Shown here: piece by piece, positions 10,001 to 17,930 of the stretch
Position numbering within the stretch: the first letter of the stretch is position 1
Layout: every line of letters begins with the position of its first letter
Source of the DNA: JBAZZQ01 sp041658725
GTDB taxonomy: Bacteria > Planctomycetota > Phycisphaerae > JAAYCJ01
Assembly (NCBI GenBank): GCA_041658725.1
Contig: JBAZZQ010000006.1
Location: 26,367 to 90,366 of the forward strand
DNA length: 64,000 nucleotides
Reading direction: 5' to 3'
Notes under the pieces: model-generated
Databases searched by the model: none
Seen by the model: only the letters and a program-made list of their open reading frames with translations
Told to the model about the DNA's origin: nothing
Made by a program: the position numbers and the translations under genes

Positions 10001-10442
10001 GGCCATCCCTCTGACCATCATCGGGATCATGCCGGGTTTTTGGCTCCTCAATAAACTCACCGGCCAGACCATCGCCGGGTACTCCGACCCCGTATTCTTT
10101 ACCGCCACCGCCATGATCGGAATGATCGCACTGGCGGGGATCGTTACCCGGGACGCGATCATTCTTGTGGACTTCATTCATCTGTCGCTGGCCCGCGGCA
10201 GGTCGCTGTTTGACGCGATCATGGAATCCCGCGTCATACGCCTTCGACCGATCCTCCTGACCGCCGGGGCCGCCATGCTCGGAGCCTTGCCCATTGCCCT
10301 GGACCCGATCTTCTCCGGATTGGCCTGGTCCCTGATCTTCGGCTTGTTCGCCTCGACGGTGTTTACGCTCTTTGTAATCCCGGTGGCATACTGGCTGATC
10401 TACGAAAAAACGCCGGGACACGGTCTGCCTCCAGGATTGTAA
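7020..10442 (+). CDS. RND-superfamily efflux transporter, AcrB/HAE-like
   Basis: A 1140-residue inner-membrane proton-driven pump, slightly longer than AcrB. It shows the duplicated RND layout: TM1 near 18-40, a large periplasmic domain, TMs 2-6 around 370-520, a second large domain and a second TM bundle near 955-1125. Asp436-Asp437 in LLVDDPIVDVEN match the essential acidic pair in TM4. Methionine triads of CusA-type metal pumps were not recognised. Being cotranscribed with an ArsR regulator and a persulfide-type oxidoreductase suggests a substrate tied to sulfur or metal stress rather than a general drug, but this is inference. Spacing to the adaptor is 10 bases with a GAGG ribosome site. 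Confidence 0.93.
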   Translation: MTQEKHAFTLAIVNKFLNSNLSIILIILSLVAGGVALWITPREEDPQIVVPLADVFVNFPGHSAKEVEQLVAVPLEKLLFQIDGVEHVYSMSREGQAVVTVRFYVGQDRERSLIKLYNKVFQNTDAIPPGVTGWVIKPVEIDDVPIVSFTLTSKTNSDYHLRRVAEEISNRLAVIPEISRLSIVGGQSRQVKVYLSPDRMAAYSIDPVQIEQAIQGANVTVQAGSFDHNNKNILVDAGRAFVSPEELKNLVVGVHAGRPVFLKDVTTVEDGPSETIQYVRLGWGPAWNQPRKPESPGSLIGEKLKKADTVNAYPAVTIAVAKKKGTNAVWVSQAAIDEMGKLTREVVPDDVQVVITRNAGLTADEKVNDLVDALAVAIVIVVALLAIALGFRESMIVSVAVPIVFGLTLAVNLLSGYSINRVTLFALILSLGLLVDDPIVDVENIHRHFSLRKRSSKRIVLEAVNEVRPPLITATLAVIISFLPMMFITGMMGPYMRPMALNVPITMLMSMLVSFTVTPWMSYHVLRKMYPTEEGAAGGILQPLADPIIQAGETIKDSPLYRLFKPLMAPLMRSRRNAWLFMGVIALLMVLSVLLMAVRAVPLKMLPSDNKNELQLVMDFDEGTTLEQNDACVRKFEDFLRQVPEVTDFASYVGTASPMDFNGMVRHYYLRQGPNVSDIRINLVPKKNRVMQSHAIALRLRPGLEKIARECGVALKIVETPPGPPVIETLAAEVMGRPSDTYDDLIGAAKVVRARMEKEAGVADIDDTIEAPQEKIMFVTDKEKAQLNGITTGQIARTIQEALEGREAGTVRIPNERQPLVILLRLSREMRSSLDSLSQIYIRSGTSGRMVPILELGVWQKGIRDQTIYHKDMRAVVYVFADTAGRPPADVVLDIQADRVFGQDTQEYWKGKKLIRPQPIAKPVNNRTFLSNGGNIPWYLPADYTVRFSGEGEWQITIDVFRDMGLAYVAALLGIYILLVNQTGSFGLPGVIMLAIPLTIIGIMPGFWLLNKLTGQTIAGYSDPVFFTATAMIGMIALAGIVTRDAIILVDFIHLSLARGRSLFDAIMESRVIRLRPILLTAGAAMLGALPIALDPIFSGLAWSLIFGLFASTVFTLFVIPVAYWLIYEKTPGHGLPPGL

Positions 10443-10970
10443 CCGTTCAGCCCCCTCTGTCATTGCGAGCATCTAACCGGCTGCGTCGGCGATTTTCAAA
10501 AGAAACTGGGTGGCATGGGCAATTCCGATTGCCCGTGTCTTTTTCCCCCATTGACACCTGGAAGACACGGGCAAGAAGACTTCCCATGCCACCCCAAACC
10601 ATCAGTTCATTAGGAGGAGCGAAGCGACGTGGCAATCCCATTCTTTGACAAATGAACGAGATTGCTTCGGTGCGCTCGCAATGACAAAAATATCGATAAA
10701 TACCTTCCGATTGAAACAAAAAAATTTTCGGAACATACTATTCGCTCTGAGCGGATAAATGGGTATAATATAAGAGGTTTAGGCTTCAGACTTCAGGCCT
10801 CCGTTGGCGATTGCGTTTTAAATACTTGCCGAGCAACGTAAAATATGTGTGTAGGGGCAGCAGAGACGCATTGAATGTGTCTCTTTGGACCAGAACACAG
10901 GTCCGCTCCTGCGAAAGAGAAAACGATCGGAAATGTTATTATAAATTCCTACGAATTAAGGAGATATACA
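10443..10970. other. Repeat-filled spacer before the pseudopilin cluster
   Basis: No gene seen. 10457-10684 is a composite repeat. Further short words follow: GGCTTCAGACTTCAGGC near 10782-10798 and a GTAGGGGCAGCAGAGACGCATT element at about 10852-10888 whose reverse-type copy lies near 63305-63331. The last 15 bases hold a strong ribosome site, AAGGAGATATACA, for the gene starting at 10971. An open frame that begins at 10875 continues into that gene but its first 32 codons are repeat-derived. Confidence 0.65.
10457..10684. repeat. Composite dispersed repeat with inverted ends, copy 2 of the GTGGCATGG family
   Basis: Outer ends read GTCATTGCGAGC (from 10458) and GCTCGCAATGAC (to 10683), an inverted pair. 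Inside, GGGTGGCATGGGCA (from 10509) faces CTTCCCATGCCACCCC (to about 10595), with ACACGGGCAAGAAGACTTCC matching the repeat found inside the coding region near 39200. It looks like a small nested non-autonomous element. Confidence 0.7.
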
Positions 10971-11858
10971 ATGGCTGGCTTAAAAAGACGCGGGTTTACG
11001 CTGATTGAGCTTTTGACGGTGGTGGCGATTATTGGTTTATTGATCGGAATTCTCGTGCCGTCGGTCAATATGGCGATGCGAAAGGCCAAAGCGACAGCCG
11101 TTCGGGCCCAGTTGGACGGCATCACCAAAGGCATGGAAATTTTCAAGGCGGATTTCGGGGATTATCCAGACTCGAGCAGAAGCACTTGGGGAGCCTCTGA
11201 TCCCGATTCACAGGGTTCCATTCAGGGAGCTCACCGGCTGGTCTTTGCCCTTCTGGGGCGCGACCAACTGGGATGCCCTACTTCGAATTCCGACAAATAT
11301 GATGGGGTGTATTACACGGACAGCGGCGCTGCAGTCTACGACGCATCCCTTTGGGGAACGGGCACGAGAATAAAGACCCCACGACGCGGACCATATATCG
11401 ATCCGCTCGGATTCAACGTAGCGAATGATAATACGACCACTAGTGCAACTTCGACCTACGTCTGGCTCTTGTGCGATAAATTCGACAAAAAACAAAATCA
11501 ACCGATACAAGCTGTCGCCGACTATGGCAGCCGGAATATTATTTTGTATTATAAGGCAGCAAATAACGGAGATAATGTCAGCAAGATATATAATCCTCAT
11601 GATAATGCCAAGATTACTATCGGCGAAGCGGCCAATGCTGCGAATCTGCCAGCCGATAATCTTACCGCCACCCTTTGGAGTCCCTTCCTGTGGGGTCAAT
11701 TAGGTACCGACAGCAACCCGAAGCCAGGCGGGATTGTCAATACTCAGGCCACTGTGGGCGCTATTTATCAACCCTACAAAAAAGAATCGTACCTGCTGAT
11801 TTCGGCTGGTTATGACGGAATTTTCTTTAACGACGACGATGTCACGAATTGGAAGTAA
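10971..11858 (+). CDS. GspG-like pseudopilin 1
   Basis: A 295-residue secreted pilin-like protein. ATG at 10971 is chosen because AAGGAG lies 8 bases upstream and the short leader MAGLKRRG precedes the ideal prepilin motif GFTLIELLTVVAI; an earlier start at 10875 would add repeat-derived residues. The C-terminus has SAGYDGIFFNDDD, like the calcium-binding SAG-DG-DD end of GspG major pseudopilins. The body is longer than true GspG (about 140), as in planctomycete paralogues. It is the first of three similar genes in tandem. Function is unknown; likely an envelope-anchored pseudopilus or surface protein processed by prepilin peptidase. Confidence 0.85.
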   Translation: MAGLKRRGFTLIELLTVVAIIGLLIGILVPSVNMAMRKAKATAVRAQLDGITKGMEIFKADFGDYPDSSRSTWGASDPDSQGSIQGAHRLVFALLGRDQLGCPTSNSDKYDGVYYTDSGAAVYDASLWGTGTRIKTPRRGPYIDPLGFNVANDNTTTSATSTYVWLLCDKFDKKQNQPIQAVADYGSRNIILYYKAANNGDNVSKIYNPHDNAKITIGEAANAANLPADNLTATLWSPFLWGQLGTDSNPKPGGIVNTQATVGAIYQPYKKESYLLISAGYDGIFFNDDDVTNWK

Positions 11859-11933
11859 GGCATTCAGCAGACAGCTTACAGCGAACAGCTTCGAAGAAGA
11901 TAAAAGTCGTGGAACATTACAAGGAGTAAAGCC

Positions 11934-12977
11934 ATGGTCAACGAAAAAAGAAGTTCGGGGTTTCGAGTTTCGAGTTTCGAGTTAAGAAGCCAAAACGTTT
12001 CTTCCAATCAGAAATCAGCAATCAGAAATCAGAAATTATTTGGATTTACGCTGGTGGAATTGATGACAGTCATCGCCATTATCGGTTTGCTGCTGGGAAT
12101 TTTAATTCCGTCCGTCCGGTACGCCCAGGTCAAGGCCAGAGAAACGGCAGTAAAAGCCCAAATTAGCACCCTGGCCCAGGGTTTGGACCTGTTTAAAACA
12201 GATTTCGGATATTATCCGTCGTCGGTTCCGCAGGATAGTAGCGGAGTTAATGGCTCTGCCTATCGGGGTGTAGCTGAAAGTGATGGAATCCATTTGCAGG
12301 TATCGAATGCTACTCATATTATCCAGGGATTTCATCGGATGGCATTTGCCCTTCTTGGCCGAGACAGACTGGGATGTCCGGCACAAAGAGGAACATTAAA
12401 CGGGATGGGTGTGTCTGCTAATGCTGATAAAGGCCCTGATAGCCTCAAAGGATGGTATTATTCCACAGACGGCACTTTTGCAACCCCCAGAATATACATT
12501 TCCACCGCAAGTGCAAACAACAGGACAGCAAGAAAAGGTCCTTATATTAACCCAGAGGGATTTAAAATTGCCAACGACCAAGTAAATGATACCCTATTGG
12601 GAGGAAATGAGAAAGGCTATATGCCTGTTCTTTGCGACAAATTTGACAAAAATACAAACGATAATATTACCACCGATTATAGCAAATCGTCTATGGTTTT
12701 ATATTTTACCGCCAATGAACAAGGGAAACGAATTACGGGTTATCAGCAGGCTGCCCCAGGAACAACGAATCCATGGTCTGAAGAAATCTATTATGCCACG
12801 GATAACTGGCAAATTACCGGCGGCGATAATACTACTTTCCGGCAGTTTATTGAAGACCCCAAGGCGCTTATTGGGGTTGACCATATGCCGCACGACCGCG
12901 ATAGTTATTTGCTGATCAGTGCGGGTTATGACGGGAAGTATTTTACCGGCGATGACATTAAGAACTGGGCGGATTGA
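11934..12977 (+). CDS. GspG-like pseudopilin 2 with repeat-derived leader
   Basis: A 347-residue paralogue of the preceding gene: leader, then GFTLVELMTVIAIIG, a GRDRLGCPA segment like GRDQLGCPT in its neighbour, and C-terminal SAGYDGKYFTGDD. The ATG at 11934 has AAGGAG upstream. The 37-residue leader is unusually long and is encoded by dispersed-repeat DNA: TTTCGAGTTTCGAGTT words at 11960-11983 and AATCAGAAATCAG words at 12007-12037. Both words also occur outside genes in this window. Cleavage after Gly38 would remove the whole repeat-coded part, so it may be neutral. Confidence 0.85.
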   Translation: MVNEKRSSGFRVSSFELRSQNVSSNQKSAIRNQKLFGFTLVELMTVIAIIGLLLGILIPSVRYAQVKARETAVKAQISTLAQGLDLFKTDFGYYPSSVPQDSSGVNGSAYRGVAESDGIHLQVSNATHIIQGFHRMAFALLGRDRLGCPAQRGTLNGMGVSANADKGPDSLKGWYYSTDGTFATPRIYISTASANNRTARKGPYINPEGFKIANDQVNDTLLGGNEKGYMPVLCDKFDKNTNDNITTDYSKSSMVLYFTANEQGKRITGYQQAAPGTTNPWSEEIYYATDNWQITGGDNTTFRQFIEDPKALIGVDHMPHDRDSYLLISAGYDGKYFTGDDIKNWAD

Positions 12978-13098
12978 AGAAGTAGTTAGTAGAAAGAAAA
13001 TGTTTCGTGTTTCGAGTTTAGGGTTTCGGGTTAAGAATTAAATCCGAAGGTCGCCGCACAGAGTTTATCGATCCTGTTTTTTAGGATGGAACCATACC

Positions 13099-13917
13099 AT
13101 GATCCAAAACGTTTCTTCCAATCAGAAATCAGAAATGACAAATCATAAATTATTTAGTTTTACGTTGGTGGAAGTGATGGTGGCGGTGGGGATTTTGGCC
13201 GTGCTGGCGACAATGATCCTTGTGGTGATATCGGGTCTGGATAACAAGGCCAAGACGGCGCGGACGCAGGCTCAGATGCAATTGCTCGGTCAGGCGGTCA
13301 CGGCGTTTAAAGATTCCACCGGTTATTTCCCGCTGGCGGTACCGGAGGATGTGTGGGGGGCTACTGATTGGACCTTACCGGGTGGATTTACGGATACCAT
13401 GACATGGTTAAACAGGTGGCAACAGTATTTTGTCAAGTCTGCTTCAAATCAACCCACATTCAGCCCTAGCTCATTTTCACCTACCAACATTCATATGCTG
13501 GCCTTTCAACTTGAGCAAGCACCGGCGGCGAGTAAGATATTTGGCAAGTTAAAAGAGACCTATTCGGTGGCGGAGCAAAAAAGTTTTTCGACACCGGAAA
13601 CCTGGAAAAAAGAAAGCAATGATTGTCAAATAACTCATCCTCTTGGAGGCCCCCCTCGAACGGTTTATCAGGTTCAAGATGCATGGGGAACCCCTCTGCG
13701 ATTCTGGACAGGGGATATTTTGAAATGGGCGAAGACTGGCGGAAACTGGCATTCTTCCATTCAACAGCTTCTTTCGACGCGGCTTCAGCAAGCAAATTGG
13801 GGGTTCTTTGTTGAATCGGCGGGGAAGGACGGGAAGTTTGGCTGGTGGGGAGCAGAACCTCCAGTCCAAGTTAATTCTCAGCAGGCGGGAGATAATGTTT
13901 ACAGCACGGGGCCTTGA
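13099..13917 (+). CDS. GspG-like pseudopilin 3
   Basis: A 272-residue pilin-like protein with helix FTLVEVMVAVGILAVLA starting at residue 20 and C-terminal ESAGKDGKFGWWG. The residue before the Phe is Ser, not Gly, which would be expected to weaken prepilin peptidase cleavage. The leader (IQNVSSNQKSEMTNHK) is again coded by the AATCAGAAATCAG repeat. The ribosome site is weak (AGGATGG, 13 bases upstream). It follows two paralogues in the same direction, separated by a 121-base repeat-rich spacer. Confidence 0.8.
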   Translation: MIQNVSSNQKSEMTNHKLFSFTLVEVMVAVGILAVLATMILVVISGLDNKAKTARTQAQMQLLGQAVTAFKDSTGYFPLAVPEDVWGATDWTLPGGFTDTMTWLNRWQQYFVKSASNQPTFSPSSFSPTNIHMLAFQLEQAPAASKIFGKLKETYSVAEQKSFSTPETWKKESNDCQITHPLGGPPRTVYQVQDAWGTPLRFWTGDILKWAKTGGNWHSSIQQLLSTRLQQANWGFFVESAGKDGKFGWWGAEPPVQVNSQQAGDNVYSTGP

Positions 13918-13988
13918 GGCCTCCCTAAAAATGCTTGTAATATTGTCAGATTTATGTTACAGTTTATATTTCGATAAGGAGTAAGGGA

Positions 13989-15083
13989 ATGAAGAAGCAT
14001 GTGTTGGTAGCGGTCTGTCTGATGGTGGGGTGGGCGGTTATGCCCGCGAATGGTTCGGTTTTGACTTTTGATCCTCCCGGTGCCGGGACGATTAATGGAG
14101 GCGTCAATCAGGCTTACGGGGACAATATGCCCGGGACCCCGGACGTAACGGTAAGTTACAACGCAGGGGCCAATCCGGAAACTCAATTAACCCTCTGGGA
14201 TAATTACTTTGGGAACTTGACAAACGTGATTGCTCCCTCCTCAAGCGGAACCGACATTACGATTACTTTTACTGCCGGCGGCGGACATTCCGTAACGGTG
14301 GCCGGTTTCGATATGGGAGTGTATTTTGGTACGTATGACATTCCCTGGACGGCCAAAGACGGATCGGACGCCACGCTGGCATCGGGAACGGTGCATGTGG
14401 TAGACGGAGCGACGCACGCCCATGCGGACATCACGGGTGCAACAGCCGACGTGGTAAAACTGACCGTGGAAACCTCCACCGTGGGAGGCAACGCTATCTA
14501 CGTCGCGATGGATAACGTGGCGTTTTATGAGGACGGGATTACGGTGACGGGCAAGGTGGTCTTGGACAATTACACGGGTGACGGCGGCGGCTCGCCGAAT
14601 CTGGATATGGTCGGGGTCCGGGTTAGCTTTGACAACACGACGGACAACAGCACGATAGTTGTCAAAAAGCTGCTCTTGAATTCAGACGGTACTTTTAGCG
14701 TCGCAGGGATTCCTTCCGGAATGTATAACGTAGCTGTCAAGACTTATGCTCACCTCCAGACCGTGCTTCTCAACCAAAACATCACGACCGATCCGTTCCC
14801 CCTCGGAGGACCAGGAGCGGAGATACACTTGACCAGCGGCGATATCGACGGGAATAATGTAGTGAATGCCACGGACCTGTTGATCGTGCAAATGAACATG
14901 TTTTATCCGGAAGGTGATTGCAACCACGACGGCTATGTGACGGAGGCGGATTTGACGATTGTGATGGACAGCCTGGATAAATTAAAGGGCGAGGCAGGTT
15001 ACGACGAACGAGCGGACCTCGACAGCGACGAGGAGATCACCTCGACCGACCTGTCAATTGTCCTGAACGCAATGGGCGGATAG
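13989..15083 (+). CDS. Secreted protein with C-terminal dockerin-type repeats
   Basis: A 364-residue exported protein; ribosome site AAGGAG and a signal peptide of about 23 residues ending near MPANG. Residues 25-180 form a beta-rich domain of unknown family, followed by a carboxypeptidase-regulatory-like beta-sandwich (about 185-270, TVTGKVVLDNYTG). Residues 280-364 hold three calcium-loop segments, beginning DIDGNNVVNATDLL, DCNHDGYVTEADLT and DLDSDEEITSTDLS, as in type I dockerins. Planctomycetes carry many such dockerins without a known cellulosome; the partner is not visible. It closes the pseudopilin cluster and may be their surface neighbour, which is only suggested by position. Confidence 0.82.
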   Translation: MKKHVLVAVCLMVGWAVMPANGSVLTFDPPGAGTINGGVNQAYGDNMPGTPDVTVSYNAGANPETQLTLWDNYFGNLTNVIAPSSSGTDITITFTAGGGHSVTVAGFDMGVYFGTYDIPWTAKDGSDATLASGTVHVVDGATHAHADITGATADVVKLTVETSTVGGNAIYVAMDNVAFYEDGITVTGKVVLDNYTGDGGGSPNLDMVGVRVSFDNTTDNSTIVVKKLLLNSDGTFSVAGIPSGMYNVAVKTYAHLQTVLLNQNITTDPFPLGGPGAEIHLTSGDIDGNNVVNATDLLIVQMNMFYPEGDCNHDGYVTEADLTIVMDSLDKLKGEAGYDERADLDSDEEITSTDLSIVLNAMGG

Positions 15084-15098
15084 TTTCATATCTTATTT

Positions 15099-15168
15099 AA
15101 CCGCAAAGACCGCAAAGGACGCAAAGTTGAAGATTTATAAAAGAATTATCTTTGCGGTCTTTGCGGTT
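15099..15168. repeat. 70-bp hairpin repeat, AACCGCAAAG family, copy 1
   Basis: Ends AACCGCAAAGACCGCAAAG and CTTTGCGGTCTTTGCGGTT are exact reverse complements (19 bases each). The copy at 44220-44289 differs at one base in 70. It lies 16 bases after the dockerin gene stop and could also serve as a transcription end. Confidence 0.85.
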
Positions 15169-15267
15169 TAAAATTCTTTTGGTAGCAGTCAAAGGCCTCG
15201 CTGGGTTCATTCATGTAATTCGCGGTTCTAGCTTGAATCTTCCCTGCGACTGACGGATAATTCATGG

Positions 15268-16221
15268 ATGGTAAAATCTAACCTGGTGGAAAATGTGGCG
15301 AAATTACGGCCTCGACATCGGCGGATTCGGGCGATCAGTATCGCTCCGGCGCTGTTGACGTTGGGGAATTTGCTTTCCGGGTTCGCGGCGATCCATTTTG
15401 CGGCTCGGCCTGATTATACGATACAAAACCCCTTGCTGCAGGCGTGGCTGCCGACGAATTTGGCGATTGCGTGTTATTTGATCTTTGCGGCCATGCTGTG
15501 TGATGCTTTGGATGGAAGGCTCGCCCGATTTGCCCGGACGACGAGCGATTTTGGGGGGCAGTTGGATAGTCTGGCGGACGTAGTAAGTTTCGGGGCGGCG
15601 CCGGCGTTTATTGTGATTCGTCTGGTGATGCGGGTATTTACGATCTTGCCTCACGCGGCGGCGGCCAGTCAGATGGCGATGCACGAGGAGGGATTGATCG
15701 GACCGGTGGCGGGAACGGCGTTCGGACGGTTTTGCTGGATCGCGGCGGGGGCGTATTTGGCATGTGCGGCGTTACGGTTGGCGAGGTTCAACGCGGAAAA
15801 CGTGCCGGATGAATCGGCGCACATGAGTTTTAAGGGTTTGCCCACACCGGCAGCGGCGGGGGCGCTGATCGCGGTGATTTTACTGAATGAGGAGGTAACG
15901 AAGACGGGAGCAGAGCTGGCGGGGAGTCCGGAGATACTGGCCAAGATTATACCGTGGTTGACGATAATTCTGGGATTGCTGATGGTCTCCCGATTGCCGT
16001 ATTCGCATATCATCAATAGGTATTTGCGAGGAAAAAAGCCGTTCTGGATGCTGGTGGCGGGGGCGTTGGGAATTCTGGCGTTTTTGATGTGGCCGCGATA
16101 TGTGCTGGCGATTGCCCTGTGCGGATACGCCGCGGGCGGACCGGTCGCGTGGATAATCAATTTACGCAAAAGAAAAGATCAAGATTCATTGACTGTGAAT
16201 TACACGACTTCGCATGAATAA
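15268..16221 (+). CDS. pssA: CDP-diacylglycerol-serine O-phosphatidyltransferase
   Basis: Membrane enzyme that makes phosphatidylserine from CDP-diacylglycerol and serine, the first step to phosphatidylethanolamine. The CDP-alcohol phosphotransferase motif D-G-x2-A-R-x8-G-x3-D-x3-D is complete, reading DGRLAR followed by GGQLDSLAD. Multiple membrane helices fill the 317 residues; the N-terminus PALLTLGNLLSGFAAI matches the type II (Gram-positive-like, integral) PssA class. No psd decarboxylase gene is adjacent. The nearby alternatives in this superfamily (PgsA, cardiolipin synthase) usually lack this N-terminal wording, so PssA is favoured. Confidence 0.85.
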   Translation: MVKSNLVENVAKLRPRHRRIRAISIAPALLTLGNLLSGFAAIHFAARPDYTIQNPLLQAWLPTNLAIACYLIFAAMLCDALDGRLARFARTTSDFGGQLDSLADVVSFGAAPAFIVIRLVMRVFTILPHAAAASQMAMHEEGLIGPVAGTAFGRFCWIAAGAYLACAALRLARFNAENVPDESAHMSFKGLPTPAAAGALIAVILLNEEVTKTGAELAGSPEILAKIIPWLTIILGLLMVSRLPYSHIINRYLRGKKPFWMLVAGALGILAFLMWPRYVLAIALCGYAAGGPVAWIINLRKRKDQDSLTVNYTTSHE

Positions 16222-16229
16222 GAGAATGA

Positions 16230-16315
16230 AACCACAGAGAGCACAGAGATCGCAGAGAAGAAATTTATATTAAGATAAAATATCTTTCTCTGTGTTCTCT
16301 GCGATCTCTGTGGTT
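16230..16315. repeat. Hairpin repeat, AACCACAGAG family, copy 1
   Basis: Inverted ends AACCACAGAGAGCACAGAG and CTCTGTG...CTCTGTGGTT frame a short AT-rich centre. It fills the spacer between pssA and gltX. A related copy sits just after gltX at 17808-17889, so gltX is bracketed by two copies. Confidence 0.8.
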
Positions 16316-16336
16316 AAAAAGCTTTAAGGAGATATT

Positions 16337-17809
16337 ATGCAGATAGTGACTCGGTTCGCACCTTCGCCGACGGGATATTTACATATTGGCGGGGCGAGGA
16401 CGGCTTTGTTTAGCTGGTTGCTTGCTCGGCAAACGGGGGGGAAGTTCGTTTTACGAATTGAGGATACCGATCAGATTCGTTCGACGGCGGAATCGACGCT
16501 GAAGATTTTGGAAGATATGAAATGGCTGGGGCTGGACTGGAACGAGGGTCCGGAGGTGGGCGGTCCGGCGGGTTCTTATTTTCAGAGTCAACGGCTGACG
16601 ATTTACTGTGCGTATGCCGACAAGTTGCTGGAAATGGGCCGGGCGTATAAATGTTTTGAGACTCCCGCGGAACTGACAGCCATGCGGGACAAAGCCCGGG
16701 CGGACGGCAAGACGTTTAAATATGATCGGACGGGATACCGGCTGGCACCGGAGCAGGTGAAGCAATATGAGGCACAAGGCCGGCCATTTGTGGTTCGATT
16801 TTTGATGCCGGATAAGGATATTACCGTGCACGATGCGATTTTGGGGGATGTAACGCTTCGAGAATCGGAGCTGGAGGATTTCGTGATTGTGAAATCCGAT
16901 GGTTTTCCGACGTATCATTTTGCCGTGGTCGTGGACGATTACTCGATGCAGGTAACGCATATCCTCCGCGGCCAGGAGCATCTGATGAATACGCCCAAAC
17001 ATATCGCGCTGCAGGAGGCACTGGGTTTTGGGCATCCGGTTTATGCCCATATGCCGCTGATTTTTAACATGGACGGAACGAAAATGTCCAAACGGGACAA
17101 AGAAAAAGCGATTAAGGCCGGTAAGCCCGTGCCGGAGATCGACGTTCATGATTTTCGGATGGCGGGATATATGCCGGAGTCGCTCTTGAACTTTATCGCG
17201 CTTCTGGGCTGGTCGCCGGGCGGGGATTTGGAGTTCATGTCGATGGCGAAGATGATCGAACTTTTTTCCATCGAACGGATCGGCAAGACAAACGCGAAGT
17301 TCGATCGGGAGAAACTGCGGTCGTTTAATATGGAGTATATTAAAAACGCCGACCGAAAACGACTGAAGGAAGTGGTGAAACAATTTTTAGACGTAACGGA
17401 TTATCCGCTAAAGTATGCGGACGATGTCATGCTGGACAAAATGCTCGAACTCTATCAGCCGCGGTCGCGAACATTGGTGGAGATGGCCCACAATTGCCGA
17501 TTTTTCCTTACCGAACAGGTGGAATATGATTCCAAGGCAGTGGAAAAAGTCCTGAAGAAAGAAGGCGGAGCGGGCATTCTTGCCGAGTTGGCGGGTCGGC
17601 TGGAACAAGTCGAACCGTGGACGGTGGAAACAATCGAAAAGTGCATCGATGGGTACTGCGCGGAAACACAAAAACATATTTCCAAGATAGCTCAGCCGAT
17701 TCGCGTGGCGGTAACCGGATCGGCTGTAAGCCCGCCGTTGTATGAGACGCTGGATGTATTGGGGAAGGAAAAGACGTTGAAGCGAATTTTACAAGCATGT
17801 AAATTATAA
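16337..17809 (+). CDS. gltX: Glutamyl-tRNA synthetase
   Basis: Class I aminoacyl-tRNA synthetase charging tRNA-Glu (490 residues, normal bacterial length). The HIGH motif is HIGG at 16-19 within APSPTGYLHIGGART, and the KMSKS motif is KMSKR at 249-253. The C-terminal helical anticodon-binding domain is present. The ATG has AAGGAG 7 bases upstream. It could in principle act on tRNA-Gln too (non-discriminating), since no glnS is seen here, but this cannot be told from the sequence by eye. Confidence 0.96.
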   Translation: MQIVTRFAPSPTGYLHIGGARTALFSWLLARQTGGKFVLRIEDTDQIRSTAESTLKILEDMKWLGLDWNEGPEVGGPAGSYFQSQRLTIYCAYADKLLEMGRAYKCFETPAELTAMRDKARADGKTFKYDRTGYRLAPEQVKQYEAQGRPFVVRFLMPDKDITVHDAILGDVTLRESELEDFVIVKSDGFPTYHFAVVVDDYSMQVTHILRGQEHLMNTPKHIALQEALGFGHPVYAHMPLIFNMDGTKMSKRDKEKAIKAGKPVPEIDVHDFRMAGYMPESLLNFIALLGWSPGGDLEFMSMAKMIELFSIERIGKTNAKFDREKLRSFNMEYIKNADRKRLKEVVKQFLDVTDYPLKYADDVMLDKMLELYQPRSRTLVEMAHNCRFFLTEQVEYDSKAVEKVLKKEGGAGILAELAGRLEQVEPWTVETIEKCIDGYCAETQKHISKIAQPIRVAVTGSAVSPPLYETLDVLGKEKTLKRILQACKL

Positions 17810-17889
17810 CCACAGAGATCGCAGAGGACGCAAAGAGAAGATTTATATTAAGAAATTCTTTCTCTGTGCTCTCTGCGAACTCTGTGGTT
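17808..17889. repeat. Hairpin repeat, AACCACAGAG family, copy 2
   Basis: Begins on the gltX stop codon (AACCACAGAGATCGCAGAG) and ends AGAACTCTGTGG-type complement. The centre TTTATATTAAG is shared with copy 1. It could act as the gltX transcription end. Confidence 0.78.
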
Positions 17890-17930
17890 TAATACTCTGT
17901 GAATTTGATCCGCGATTAAGGAAAAAAACA

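Noticed and set aside
10875..10970. Longer start for pseudopilin 1
   Set aside because: The extra 32 codons come from a dispersed repeat, and the ATG at 10971 has a near-perfect ribosome site and a normal short leader.
15099..17889. CRISPR array, suggested by recurring short words
   Set aside because: The words form isolated inverted-repeat hairpins at irregular distances, with no regular direct repeats, spacers or cas genes.
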